From positions 2,976,001-3,040,000 of the forward strand of contig NZ_LT629748.1 in NCBI RefSeq assembly GCF_900105005.1: 64,000 nucleotides of DNA, read 5' to 3'. This document shows, in pieces, positions 40,647 through 48,848 of this stretch (positions are counted from its first letter, which is position 1; every line of letters begins with the position of its first letter). A program made the position numbers and the translations under genes. The notes under the pieces were generated by a model, which had not been told where the DNA came from, did no database searches, and saw only the letters and a program-made list of their open reading frames with translations. This DNA comes from Halopseudomonas litoralis (GTDB lineage Bacteria > Pseudomonadota > Gammaproteobacteria > Pseudomonadales > Pseudomonadaceae).

Positions 40647-42563
40647 TCAGCTATCTCCCCTGGTGGATTCCTGGGTGCGTAGAACACGGACCAGCCGGAT
40701 CAGCCTGAACAGGCGAATCAGCACCTCATCCGGCAAGTGCTCGACATCATCTGTCGTGCCAAGCAAGCCACCAATCAGGCTGATATCGGATGGGTAAACC
40801 GGTTGTACTTCGCCAGATAGAGCCGCCAGCAACTGCCAGACTTTCTGTGCAATAGTGTCCTGTTCCAGATCCCCAGGCAGGGGCTGCAATTGATACCCCA
40901 GCCCCTCTTCCTGATTGAGCTGCAACGGAGCCGGGTACAGGTCGGTGTCTGCAAGCGGGAAGCCAGCCCACTGACCCAATGACTGGGCCAGGCGATAAAT
41001 CACATACCGCAGTTTCTTCGGTGTCTGTACATGGGCGTCGACCCACCAGATGTCAGTAACAGGTGTCAGCGGTCCTGCCGACATCAGCGGTATGGACTGA
41101 ACGGCAAAGTCCTGAAAGTCACCCGCCTGGCCTCCGTGCATGGCGGCAACTGCGTGACGCAGCTTCCGCTTGCCTTCCGTCTCATCAATCACCGACAACG
41201 TCAGACTGTTGATACGTTCTTCGTCCGTTCGCGGGTCGGCTTCTTCTTCCGCCTCCGGGATTGCTAGATCATCTGAATGCAACCCGGCAAGGCTGACCTG
41301 ATCGGCTGCCTGCTCATGCTCAGTAGTGGGAAATACCGACTCTTCAGAGGCGACGGCGGCCTGCCTGCCTTCAAGGAGCTTGCGGTTCTGTGCCCGCAAC
41401 GCATTAAGCTCCTGACGCAGATAGCTGTTCTCATCACCAAAGGTTGGCTGGTCATCGGTGGTGCGCGGTGGGCTTTGTGATGAGTCCGAAGGCTCGAATT
41501 CAAGTGGCTCGCTGGTATCAACCTCCTGCCGAGGCCTGCGCTCGCGCTTCGACGGCTCGTCCTCTTCACCCGGCAGAGGCGGGTGAAACTTCAGAGGGTG
41601 GGCTTCTGGATTACGAACCCGTTCCATTTCAACCTGCAGAGGTTGCCATATTTCCGGGTCATCAATGTCCTGCCGACGCTGACGATACTCAAGGACCCGC
41701 TTCAGACACCAGTCCAGGGTATGCAGATGCGCGCCGCTATGATCCTCAAGCATGCCGAGCAAGCGATCTTCCACTATCGACCAAGGCAGCTCCGTCTGCT
41801 CCTCATAGTCAAACTGCGATACGACGTCATGCCAGGCTACAGAGAAGTCAGCCTCCTGCCTGGAGTTACAGCGCTTCCATATCTCCAGACATGCCTCGCG
41901 ATACGCAATCAGCTTCTTGATCTGCGGTTGTCCAATACCGCTTTTCAGCGTTGTCGGTAACGTCGGCCAGAAATGCTCTACGGTATAAAGCATCCGGCTT
42001 ATATGGCTGTGGCTTACAGCGAAGCCCAGCTCGCTGAAGCGACGGGCCAGTTCGCGCTGGGAAAGCACCTCGCCTTCATGCTCCTCCAGCAATCGTTTCA
42101 GCTCTGCCACACCCAATGCCTTCTCGATCCAACTGAGATCCGCACGGTTTTCGTTCTCGGACAAGTGCCCAGCCAGCACCTGCTCCTCGGTTACCCACGG
42201 CCGGTAAACACACCAGAACCGATAAAATCGGTCGTCGCCGGTTTCCTCATAAAGCTCGTTGAGAATTGCCAGCCGGGTGTTTCCGCCGTCACTGATCATG
42301 AACTTGTCGTCACCGGGACGCTGGGTTATCGGTGGCGAATGCTTCAAGCCAACCTGGCGGATGGACTCCTTGATTTCATCGTATCGGGGGTTTCGTTCCG
42401 TTCGCGGGTTATGGTCGTACGGCCGCAGCTGGTCCAGCGTGACCTGCATGCCCATCTCGGCCAGCGGCGCAGTCATCTTGTCGACACGCTGGCTTCGTAG
42501 AGCAGGCCCCGGCTTCTGCAGCTGCGCCGTCATTTCAGCAATCGAAAGGCTACGCTTGCCCAT
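40647..42563 (-). CDS. parB: ParB-family partition protein of PFGI-1-class ICEs (TIGR03764)
   Basis: The 638-residue protein has an N-terminal ParB/Srx-like domain (QLRPYDHNPRTERNPRYDEIKESIRQVGLKHSPPITQRPG, FMISDGGNTRLAILNEL), then the helix-turn-helix core (SQRELARRFSELGFAVSHSHISRMLY) and a long C-terminal extension specific to the TIGR03764 family, with an acidic linker at about 340-440. It should work with ParA in keeping the excised element. GGAGGGAG precedes the ATG at 42563. Its start overlaps the HicA-like gene. Confidence 0.93.
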   Translation of the reverse strand: MGKRSLSIAEMTAQLQKPGPALRSQRVDKMTAPLAEMGMQVTLDQLRPYDHNPRTERNPRYDEIKESIRQVGLKHSPPITQRPGDDKFMISDGGNTRLAILNELYEETGDDRFYRFWCVYRPWVTEEQVLAGHLSENENRADLSWIEKALGVAELKRLLEEHEGEVLSQRELARRFSELGFAVSHSHISRMLYTVEHFWPTLPTTLKSGIGQPQIKKLIAYREACLEIWKRCNSRQEADFSVAWHDVVSQFDYEEQTELPWSIVEDRLLGMLEDHSGAHLHTLDWCLKRVLEYRQRRQDIDDPEIWQPLQVEMERVRNPEAHPLKFHPPLPGEEDEPSKRERRPRQEVDTSEPLEFEPSDSSQSPPRTTDDQPTFGDENSYLRQELNALRAQNRKLLEGRQAAVASEESVFPTTEHEQAADQVSLAGLHSDDLAIPEAEEEADPRTDEERINSLTLSVIDETEGKRKLRHAVAAMHGGQAGDFQDFAVQSIPLMSAGPLTPVTDIWWVDAHVQTPKKLRYVIYRLAQSLGQWAGFPLADTDLYPAPLQLNQEEGLGYQLQPLPGDLEQDTIAQKVWQLLAALSGEVQPVYPSDISLIGGLLGTTDDVEHLPDEVLIRLFRLIRLVRVLRTQESTRGDS

Positions 42564-42792
42564 GACTCCCTCCCGCCGCGCCGTGTTGGGTCCGGCGCAA
42601 TTTTGCACGCGCATTTAATGCTGAGCGGGGGTCGCTGGGCGTGGATGAGGTGTAAACCGGCGGGTAGCCCGGCTTGGTGAAACGTATGTGACCGCCGCTG
42701 GTGCGGCTGACGGTCCAGCCAAGCCTGGATGCGTACTCGGCTAGATCCTGAAGGGGCTTCTTGAGCTTGCCAACTGTGCTGATACTGTTCAT
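42550..42792 (-). CDS. HicA-like small protein without HicB
   Basis: The 80-residue protein has the HicA fold signature (LAEYASRLGWTVSRTSGGHIRFTKPG), with the histidine in GGHIRF at the position of the HicA catalytic residue. HicA proteins are mRNA interferases normally paired with HicB, but no HicB-like gene lies next to it: the neighbours are parB (overlap 14 bases) and an unknown 236-residue gene (overlap 4 bases). It may be a domesticated RNA- or DNA-binding member of the ICE partition operon rather than a toxin. Confidence 0.75.
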   Translation of the reverse strand: MNSISTVGKLKKPLQDLAEYASRLGWTVSRTSGGHIRFTKPGYPPVYTSSTPSDPRSALNARAKLRRTQHGAAGGSHGQA

Positions 42793-43499
42793 GCGCGCAC
42801 CTCCCTGCCGCAGCTTTCCAGCGCATCAAGCCAGACATGTAGCACCGCGGCCCGTTGCTCTATAACGCGGGGCCGGGCCTCTGCGACTCTGGCACCAAGT
42901 GCATCGAGTACGGCCTGAACTTCGCAATCGTTATGGTCGTAGACGATGTAGTCTTGAATGCAGCGGGGAATATCTTTAGCCACCCTTTTCGCTTCATGCT
43001 GCAAAGTTTCTCCAATCGTTTTTCCTGGGGACGGAGCACGTCTCACCCTGGCGATCAGTTCGATGGAAAATTCTTCCGCTGAATTGAAACTGTTCAGTAC
43101 CTTGAGTTCGTTCAGGATCAGCGCGACACGGATGACGTCAAGACACTCGGCAGTGGAGCCCGTCGGCAGCGTGAAAGCGTGCTGCGCCAGCCGAAAAGCC
43201 GTCTTTATCCGCGCATCCAGATCAGCCTGACATTGTTTCTCGGCTCGCTGCTTTTTCTCTTTTGCTGCGGCGACACGAACGTTCACTGAGTTGACTATCC
43301 CGGCAGCGCTGCGCAGTACCGCTTTTTCCTGCTCACTCAGGAACTCGCTCAAGACATTCGTGTTGGCGAGCTTGATCAACTCACCCTTGGCTGCGGTCAG
43401 CTTTGTTTGGACGGACCTGAGGTTCTGCGAACTAAGGAAGCGGGTATTGTCGATGACCTGCTGGGTCGTAATGGATTTCGATGTTGTTAGCCTAGCCAT
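42789..43499 (-). CDS. Conserved helical ICE protein between dnaB and the HicA-like gene
   Basis: I do not recognise this 236-residue protein. It is soluble and mostly helical, with RSVQTKLTAAKGELIKLANTNVLSEFLSEQEKAVL (about 28-62) followed by a Lys/Arg/Ala-rich coiled coil (AAAKEKKQRAEKQ) and a C-terminal half with NELKVLNSFNSAEEFSIELI. The start ATG at 43499 is one base past the dnaB stop, so it is in the partition/replication operon. Function unknown. Confidence 0.75.
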   Translation of the reverse strand: MARLTTSKSITTQQVIDNTRFLSSQNLRSVQTKLTAAKGELIKLANTNVLSEFLSEQEKAVLRSAAGIVNSVNVRVAAAKEKKQRAEKQCQADLDARIKTAFRLAQHAFTLPTGSTAECLDVIRVALILNELKVLNSFNSAEEFSIELIARVRRAPSPGKTIGETLQHEAKRVAKDIPRCIQDYIVYDHNDCEVQAVLDALGARVAEARPRVIEQRAAVLHVWLDALESCGREVRA

Positions 43500-43500
43500 G

Positions 43501-44871
43501 TCAGTGCCCCTGCGACTGTTTGAACTCAAGGGAATCGAACCGGGTACAGCGGCCATTGAAGGCCAGCCGCACCACCCCGATAGGACCGTTGCGCTGTTTC
43601 CCAATAATGATTTCAGCCACGCCCTTATCAGGACTGTCGGTGTGATACACCTCGTCCCGGTACACAAACATGATTACGTCGGCGTCCTGTTCAATGGCAC
43701 CCGAGTCGCGGAGGTCGGCGTTAGAGGGGCGCTTGTTGGGGCGCTGTTCAACCGATCTGTTGAGCTGCGATAGCGCGACCACCGGCACTTGCAGTTCCTT
43801 GGCCAGTGACTTCAGCGCCAGGCTGATTGACGCAATTTCGAGGTTGCGATTGTCTCGGCCAGGCTCCTGAAGCAATTGCAGATAATCCACCATGATGATG
43901 GAAGGCTGACCAAACCGCCGTGCCAACCGGCGTGCTCTGGCCTTCAATGCAGTAGCCGAGATACCTGCCTCATCTTCGATGATCAGACGATCATCCAGCG
44001 CCTTGATCTGCGCAGCCGCCAGGGTCAGTTTTGGCCAGTCCTCATCCTCGATATCACCATTGCGCAGCCGCTGAAGATCCACCCGGCCAATACTGGCGAG
44101 CAAGCGCATGATCAATTGCTCCCGGGGCATTTCCAGGCTGAAGAGGAAAGCGGGCTGGTCGCCCCTGGCACGCAGTGCATTCTCGACCAGGTTCAGCCCA
44201 AAGGTGGTCTTGCCCATGGAAGGTCTGCCCGCCACGATGATCAGATCAGAGGGCTGCAGCCCCGCTGTTTCCTTGTCCAGATCCGCGTAGCCTGTGGAAA
44301 GGCCCGTGACGCCTTCGTTGTTAAAGGCGGTGTCAATCTGATCAATCGTTCTGGCCAGCGTTTCCGAGACGGGGATATAGTCTTTGCCGCGAAGCTCGAC
44401 CAGCGCACAGAGTCGCTTTTCCGCCTGCTGCACCAAGGCTTCGCCCTGTGCTCCGTCACTCAAAGCCTCGTGATTCAGATCTGCGCCGATGAGTGAAAGC
44501 TGCCTGAGCTGATAGCGATCCCGAACGATCTGCGCGTACACCCGGATATTGGCCACCGAGGGCGTATTTCTGGCCAGCTCACCCAGATAATCCAGGCCGA
44601 GAAAGTTTTTCTCCTCTTCCGAAAACTGGTCGGCTACCGTAACCACATCAAATGGCAGGCTTTTGGCACTCAGTGTCTGAATTGCTTTCCAGAGCACTCG
44701 GTGAGCAGGGACGTAAAAAGCGTCAGCACAGGTAACCAGCTCGCAGATATCGTCCCAAGCTTCGTTAGCGAGCATGACTCCACCCAATACCGCCTGCTCT
44801 GCCTCCACGGAGTGGGGTGGCAAGCGCCCAACATCCTGAGCGCCGGCAATCGCTTTCTTAATGGCAGACAT
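43501..44871 (-). CDS. dnaB: Replicative DNA helicase, DnaB-like
   Basis: The 456-residue helicase has the N-terminal DnaB domain (PPHSVEAEQAVLGGVMLANEAWDDI) and a RecA-type C-terminal domain. Walker A is VAGRPSMGKTTFGLNL near residue 215; Walker B (IIMVDYLQLLQ) lies near 325, and RDSGAIEQDADVIMFVYRDEVYH near 385. It is the usual ICE-carried copy, distinct from the chromosomal gene. The ATG at 44871 has AAGGAGG nine bases upstream; a GTG nine bases earlier would abut that site. It overlaps parA by 14 bases. Confidence 0.93.
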   Translation of the reverse strand: MSAIKKAIAGAQDVGRLPPHSVEAEQAVLGGVMLANEAWDDICELVTCADAFYVPAHRVLWKAIQTLSAKSLPFDVVTVADQFSEEEKNFLGLDYLGELARNTPSVANIRVYAQIVRDRYQLRQLSLIGADLNHEALSDGAQGEALVQQAEKRLCALVELRGKDYIPVSETLARTIDQIDTAFNNEGVTGLSTGYADLDKETAGLQPSDLIIVAGRPSMGKTTFGLNLVENALRARGDQPAFLFSLEMPREQLIMRLLASIGRVDLQRLRNGDIEDEDWPKLTLAAAQIKALDDRLIIEDEAGISATALKARARRLARRFGQPSIIMVDYLQLLQEPGRDNRNLEIASISLALKSLAKELQVPVVALSQLNRSVEQRPNKRPSNADLRDSGAIEQDADVIMFVYRDEVYHTDSPDKGVAEIIIGKQRNGPIGVVRLAFNGRCTRFDSLEFKQSQGH

Positions 44872-45718
44872 GGGCGACACCCTCCTTGAGCTGAGGCTGC
44901 AGGATGGATATCCATGAGGGATTCAGCTCCATGGCCACGGCCCGTATCTGATCAGCGCCGGCAGGTGATTTGCGGCCTGCAGGTTTGACTGGCTCAAAAC
45001 GGTGAATAGGCAGCCCAAGCGCTGCGGCCTGACGGAATGCTGTGAGGTGCCGAAGGTGGGCGGACATAACAGAAACCCGCTTGTTATTGCCGCCTTCAGG
45101 AAACATCTGCCGAAGACTCTCTGCTACGCCATTGGCATCCCGGGTTTCATCCAGCCTATTGATCAACAGCGACACCCGGGGAACAGTCAGGTTGGTGTAC
45201 TGAGTGAGAGCTTCCAGCTCTTCGAGCATGCCCAATGTGCCGCGCACAAACTCTCTGGCAGACAGCAGCTCCGGCGTTATGGGTGACAAGGCCTGGTCGG
45301 ATGCCAGGACTGCGGCTTCGAGGGTGATGGAACGGGCACCCTGGGTGTCCATGATGACCACGTCGTAGTCATTTTCGAACTGGCGTATGAGGTTGGATAA
45401 CCGGAAGCGGCCATCCGGGGCAGACAGCAGCAGCTGCGGTAGGTGGGCGTTGTAGTCATTGGACACGATGATGTCCAGACCCTGGATCACCGTTCTGGAT
45501 ATCACTTGCTCCGGCCGGGTCTGGTTGAGCGCAATCAGCTCATAGATGCCGCCGGGGGCTTCGGTCTGGATCTGGTAATAGCTTGAGAGGGTGGGTTGGT
45601 TATCGAGGTCGATCAGAAGGACTCTGAGACCTGCATCAGCGAGGAGCCCGCCAAGATGCGCGCAGGTAGTGCTTTTTCCTACGCCGCCTTTCGTCGAAAT
45701 AACAGTGTATGTGTGCAT
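44858..45718 (-). CDS. parA: ParA/Soj-family partition ATPase
   Basis: The 286-residue ATPase has the deviant Walker A STKGGVGKSTTCAHLG near residue 10, LLIDLDNQPTLSSYY (Walker A' region) and DVVIMDTQGARSITLEAAV. In PAPI-1 and ICEclc relatives this gene (soj) lies nearest the tRNA attachment site and is needed for maintenance after excision. It is the first gene of a long minus-strand operon. Its leader is only 64 bases from the tRNA-Thr 3' end and holds a strong inverted repeat. Confidence 0.93.
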   Translation of the reverse strand: MHTYTVISTKGGVGKSTTCAHLGGLLADAGLRVLLIDLDNQPTLSSYYQIQTEAPGGIYELIALNQTRPEQVISRTVIQGLDIIVSNDYNAHLPQLLLSAPDGRFRLSNLIRQFENDYDVVIMDTQGARSITLEAAVLASDQALSPITPELLSAREFVRGTLGMLEELEALTQYTNLTVPRVSLLINRLDETRDANGVAESLRQMFPEGGNNKRVSVMSAHLRHLTAFRQAAALGLPIHRFEPVKPAGRKSPAGADQIRAVAMELNPSWISILQPQLKEGVAHVCH

Positions 45719-45722
45719 GTGA

Positions 45723-45754
45723 CACGTACTCCATGGGGATGGATGGTGTACGTG
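45723..45754 (-). promoter_or_regulatory. Near-perfect 12-bp inverted repeat over the parA ribosome-binding site
   Basis: CACGTACTCCAT (45723-45734) and ATGGTGTACGTG (45743-45754) pair at 11 of 12 positions around an 8-base spacer, four bases before the parA start codon. On the minus strand the parA-proximal arm contains GGAG, the only Shine-Dalgarno candidate. As DNA it could be an autoregulatory operator or a parS-like centromere; as RNA a hairpin that limits translation. Confidence 0.5.
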
Positions 45755-45782
45755 GATCTGTCAGCTGCGAACACATTTAAGA

Positions 45783-45858
<76 letters not shown>

Positions 45859-45868
45859 ATGGGCTGGC

Positions 45869-45896
45869 ATTATATAGAGATGGGCCGATCTGTAAA
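45869..45896 (-). promoter_or_regulatory. Promoter of tRNA-Thr
   Basis: On the minus strand TTTACA (45896-45891) and TATAAT (45874-45869) are separated by 16 bases and lie 10 bases upstream of the tRNA 5' end. The -10 is a perfect consensus, the -35 matches at five of six positions. Confidence 0.7.
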
Positions 45897-46174
45897 GAGT
45901 TGCACAGCGGGTGGGGCATAAATATTTTGAAAAAGGCGCTATTTCACTGCTTGGTCACTTGTGCATTGTTTCTCTTCCATCACTTGACATTAGCGGTATA
46001 ACTCCTTGTTCCATCAAGGTTATCCACGCTGATCATTTTTTGTACCAAAGCCTGCAGGCCGCGCTGCACAAGGTTCCCGGGTGGTTACCAAGGGGTCATC
46101 AACATGTTTATGCACAGCGGCCGGGGATAACTGTGGACTACCGATATCTGTGGATAACTCTGTGTGCAACCGGT
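45897..46174. other. Non-coding chromosomal gap with a DnaA-box cluster
   Basis: No gene is supported between tRNA-Thr and the methyltransferase gene. The stretch has two perfect DnaA boxes, TTATGCACA (46108-46116, plus) and TGTGGATAA (46149-46157, i.e. TTATCCACA on minus), and one with a single mismatch, TTATCCACG (46020-46028). Weaker matches lie around 46123-46140. The area is not next to dnaA/rpmH, so it is more likely a DnaA-binding or titration site than oriC. Confidence 0.55.
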
Positions 46175-47422
46175 TTACAGCGTGGGGGCGATCTGTGTGC
46201 TCTTTTCGGCAACCAACAACAGATTGCGCGGGGTTAGCTGTTGTTCACAGAACTGTCCGAGGCGTACACGATAGCCTGCTTCCTGAAGATAGAGCGCGCG
46301 GTCCAGCAGCAACCAGACTTCCAGGGGACGGCGGAACAGTCCACGCACCAGCTCCAGATTGCGCACCTGCGCCAACCGCTGCCAGCCTTGCTGTTCGAGA
46401 TCAGCCCAGCTGTCCGGCTCGCGCAACTGCAGCTGGTGGTGCGCGGCCAGATCCCGGCAGAAGCTGGCGATACCTTGGCGCAGCGCGCTTTCCGGGCGGG
46501 ATGGCGTGGGCAGATAAGCATCTGTGCCGCGGGCGTCGCGCTGCCATAGATCAAAAGCCAGGCGCCAGGCCATGGACTGGTCACGCTGGCGACGTGTGCG
46601 CTGGCCGGCAGTGATGCTTTCCTGCATCGGCAGACTGAGGTCATCGCGGGTCAGTTGCAGCCTGGCCTTTCGGGCAGTTGCCGACAGCGGCTGGTAATCC
46701 GAGGTAGCTATGCGGTTGTAGCAGCAGGGCGAGATCGCTATCTGCGCGCAGCCATGGGCCGCGGCCTGCTGCAACAGGGTCATGTGCAATTGCCCACAGG
46801 CGTGCAAAGCAACCACGCTGTGCTGTGGTTGCAGGTAGCGCCAGGTGTCTTCGCTCAGTACATCGGCGTCCACATGCCGACTGCTTATCCCCACCTCAGT
46901 GCCGAGCACTTCCCCGGCGCGGTTGAGCGCCGCATCCCGTTCCAGACACAACAATGGCTGACCGCCCTGCCAAGCCAATAGTCGTCCAAGGTGCCCCTTG
47001 CCAGCGCACCAGTCCAGCCAGTGCTCAGCGGGCTGCTGCCATTGCCGGGCGGTGCTGGCGGCAAAGTGTGAGATCTGCTGCCACTTGCGCCCGGGAATGT
47101 GCCGCGTCAGTCTCTCTGGTAGCTCGCCCTGCCCTGCTTCACTCAGGTCCGGCAGGCACGTCAGCGCAATCGATTGCCGGGCCAGCCTGGCGAAGGGTTC
47201 AGGGGCGCCCAGCAGTTGAGGCTGGTTGTGTGCGGCTTCAGCCTGGTCCAGAGTGCGCGAGCGCAGCCAGACAGCCAACTCGGGCATGTCTGCTTCCCAG
47301 GGCAGCACCAGCGTGGTGAAGGGTTTGGCTCGCCAAAGCGCCTGATGCTCATGGAGCCAGGCGTCCAGCTGGCTGAAGCGGGCAGCGTAACCGACGCCGG
47401 CTTCAGCGATTGCGACTGGCAT
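46175..47422 (-). CDS. SAM-dependent methyltransferase domain protein (METTL25/RRNAD1-like)
   Basis: The 415-residue protein has a Rossmann methyltransferase core with WLDWCAGKGHLGRLLAWQGGQPLLCLERD near residue 140 (motif I with the acidic end of strand 2), VVALHACGQLHMTLLQQAA and the ISPCCYNRI motif near 230. The latter is typical of the Methyltransf_32/RRNAD1-like group. The substrate is unknown, probably RNA or a protein. The 5' end overlaps the hisM-like gene by 20 bases, so it is probably the last gene of the transporter operon. Confidence 0.82.
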   Translation of the reverse strand: MPVAIAEAGVGYAARFSQLDAWLHEHQALWRAKPFTTLVLPWEADMPELAVWLRSRTLDQAEAAHNQPQLLGAPEPFARLARQSIALTCLPDLSEAGQGELPERLTRHIPGRKWQQISHFAASTARQWQQPAEHWLDWCAGKGHLGRLLAWQGGQPLLCLERDAALNRAGEVLGTEVGISSRHVDADVLSEDTWRYLQPQHSVVALHACGQLHMTLLQQAAAHGCAQIAISPCCYNRIATSDYQPLSATARKARLQLTRDDLSLPMQESITAGQRTRRQRDQSMAWRLAFDLWQRDARGTDAYLPTPSRPESALRQGIASFCRDLAAHHQLQLREPDSWADLEQQGWQRLAQVRNLELVRGLFRRPLEVWLLLDRALYLQEAGYRVRLGQFCEQQLTPRNLLLVAEKSTQIAPTL

Positions 47423-48104
47423 CCACTTTCAGCCAGCGTTCGACCAGCTTGAACAGCTGGGTGAACAACAGGGTGATCACCAGATAGATGAGACCGGCCA
47501 TCAGGAAGAACATCTCGTATTGGTAGGTCCGCGCGTTCAGCGTGCGCACCACACCCATGATGTCCAGCAACGTGACGGTATACACCACCGCGCTGGCCTT
47601 GAGCATGAGGATGACCTCGTTGCCATAGGCCGGCAGACCGATACGTATGGCCCGCGGCAGAATGATGTGCTGCAGCGCTTGACGACGGGACATGCCCAGC
47701 GCCCGCGCCGCCTCGACTTCACCCGGAGGCACCGCCTGGATTGCGCCACGCAGGATCTCGGCGATATAGGCAGCAGTATGCAGGGTCATGGTGAGTAGCG
47801 CGCACCAATAGGGTTCGCGCAGGTAGGACCAGAACATGCTGTCACGCACGACTTCAAACTGAGACAGCCCGTAATAGACCAGGAACAGCTGCAGCAGCAA
47901 GGGTGTGCCGCGGAAGAAGAAGATATAGCTGTAGGGTACCGCGCGGATGTACCAGTGCTTCGAGGCGCGACCCAGCCCCAGCGGGATAGCGAAGAACAGC
48001 CCGGCCAGGACGGCAATGCCTACCAGCTGCAAGGTTACCAGGGTGCCATCCCAGAGCATTGGCGCCCAGCGTACGATCATTTCCCAGCGTTCGGCCCAGG
48101 TCAC
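47403..48104 (-). CDS. hisM: Basic amino-acid ABC transporter permease (HisM/AotM-like)
   Basis: The 233-residue inner-membrane protein has five membrane helices and the permease EAA-loop (EVEAARALGMSRRQALQHIILPRAIRIGLPAYGNEV) that contacts the ATPase. It pairs with the HisQ-like permease encoded just upstream (four-base overlap, GTGA/ATGA type). By family and gene order, the transporter imports histidine, lysine, arginine or ornithine; the exact substrate is not visible. Confidence 0.92.
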   Translation of the reverse strand: MTWAERWEMIVRWAPMLWDGTLVTLQLVGIAVLAGLFFAIPLGLGRASKHWYIRAVPYSYIFFFRGTPLLLQLFLVYYGLSQFEVVRDSMFWSYLREPYWCALLTMTLHTAAYIAEILRGAIQAVPPGEVEAARALGMSRRQALQHIILPRAIRIGLPAYGNEVILMLKASAVVYTVTLLDIMGVVRTLNARTYQYEMFFLMAGLIYLVITLLFTQLFKLVERWLKVDASRNR

Positions 48105-48793
48105 AGTTCAGTCCTCGCGTAGCCCCGGTTGGCCCGATGCTCGAACCAGTGCAGCGCGGCCATGATAATGACTGTCAGACCCAGATAGATCAGTGCCGCC
48201 ATGAAATAGAAAGTGAAGGGTTCCTTGGTGGCATTGGCCCCGACCTGTGCCTTGCGCATGATCTCTTCGAGAGAGATCAGCGATACCAGGGCGGTATCCT
48301 TGAGCAGAATCAGATACAGGTTGCCCAGTCCCGGCAGAGCCACACGCCACAATTGCGGCATGGTGATACGCCAGAAGATGCGCAGCCGCGACATACCCAG
48401 CGCCAGCCCGGCCTCACGTTGCCCCGGCGGGATCGACAGCAGCGCGCCGCGAAACACTTCCGTCGCGTAAGCACCGAAGCACAGCGCCAGGGCGATGGTG
48501 CCCGCGGCGAAGGGGCTGAGCGTCAGGTAGGGGTTACCAAAATGGCTGCCCAGCCAGTTCATGATCGAGGTGGTGCCATAATAGGCCATCAACACCCAGA
48601 GGGTTTCCGGAACGCCGCGCACCACCGAGGTATAGAAGCCACCGACACCGCGCAACGCTGCGCTGTTGGAGATCTTCGCGCTTGCCCCCAGCAGGCCAAG
48701 CAGCAGCCCCAACGCCACCGAGGCGAGAGACAAACGTATGGTCATCCAGGTCCCTTCAATCAGGGCTGGACCAAATCCGTGCAAATCGAGCAT
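48101..48793 (-). CDS. hisQ: Basic amino-acid ABC transporter permease (HisQ/AotQ-like)
   Basis: The 230-residue permease has the His/Glu/Arg-type build: membrane helices from about residue 15 and the EAA loop PPGQREAGLALGMSRLRIFWRITMPQLWRVALPGLGN near 135-170. It follows the binding-protein gene after a 55-base gap with a strong hairpin. Together with the HisM-like protein it forms the membrane channel. Confidence 0.92.
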   Translation of the reverse strand: MLDLHGFGPALIEGTWMTIRLSLASVALGLLLGLLGASAKISNSAALRGVGGFYTSVVRGVPETLWVLMAYYGTTSIMNWLGSHFGNPYLTLSPFAAGTIALALCFGAYATEVFRGALLSIPPGQREAGLALGMSRLRIFWRITMPQLWRVALPGLGNLYLILLKDTALVSLISLEEIMRKAQVGANATKEPFTFYFMAALIYLGLTVIIMAALHWFEHRANRGYARTEL

Positions 48794-48820
48794 GAGGGTC
48801 AGGGTCTGTTGGTAAGCGCG

Positions 48821-48842
48821 ACCGGGCCCCGCAGGGCCCGGT
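48821..48842 (-). terminator. Intercistronic GC-rich hairpin between the binding-protein and hisQ genes
   Basis: ACCGGGCCC (48821-48829) and GGGCCCGGT (48834-48842) form a perfect 9-bp stem with a 4-base loop and no T-run. Such hairpins behind binding-protein genes usually stabilise the upstream mRNA or attenuate transcription so that binding protein exceeds permease. Confidence 0.6.
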
Positions 48843-48848
48843 CAGCCA

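Larger units (their letters stand above)
1..45782. mobile_element. Integrative and conjugative element, PFGI-1/ICEclc class (partial, right end inside window)
   Basis: An ICE fills the window up to the 3' end of tRNA-Thr at 45783. The evidence is a nearly complete set of family proteins specific to this ICE class in conserved order: parA, dnaB, parB, STY4528, TIGR03761, DUF3158, ssb, topoisomerase, PilL-N, TIGR03759, transglycosylase, TIGR03765, TraD, TIGR03747, RAQPRD, TIGR03758/45/50/46/49/52/51, VirB4-like ATPase, TIGR03757/56/55 and TraG. Elements of this class integrate in the 3' end of a tRNA gene with parA (soj) nearest to it, as here. The integrase, relaxase, left att site and the rest of the cargo lie left of base 1. 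No pil operon, radC or DsbC-like gene is seen, so the visible backbone is compact. Confidence 0.93.

Noticed and set aside
46020..46157. Chromosomal replication origin oriC
   Set aside because: DnaA boxes are present but few, and dnaA, dnaN, gyrB, rpmH or gidA are not adjacent; a DnaA-binding locus is the safer reading.
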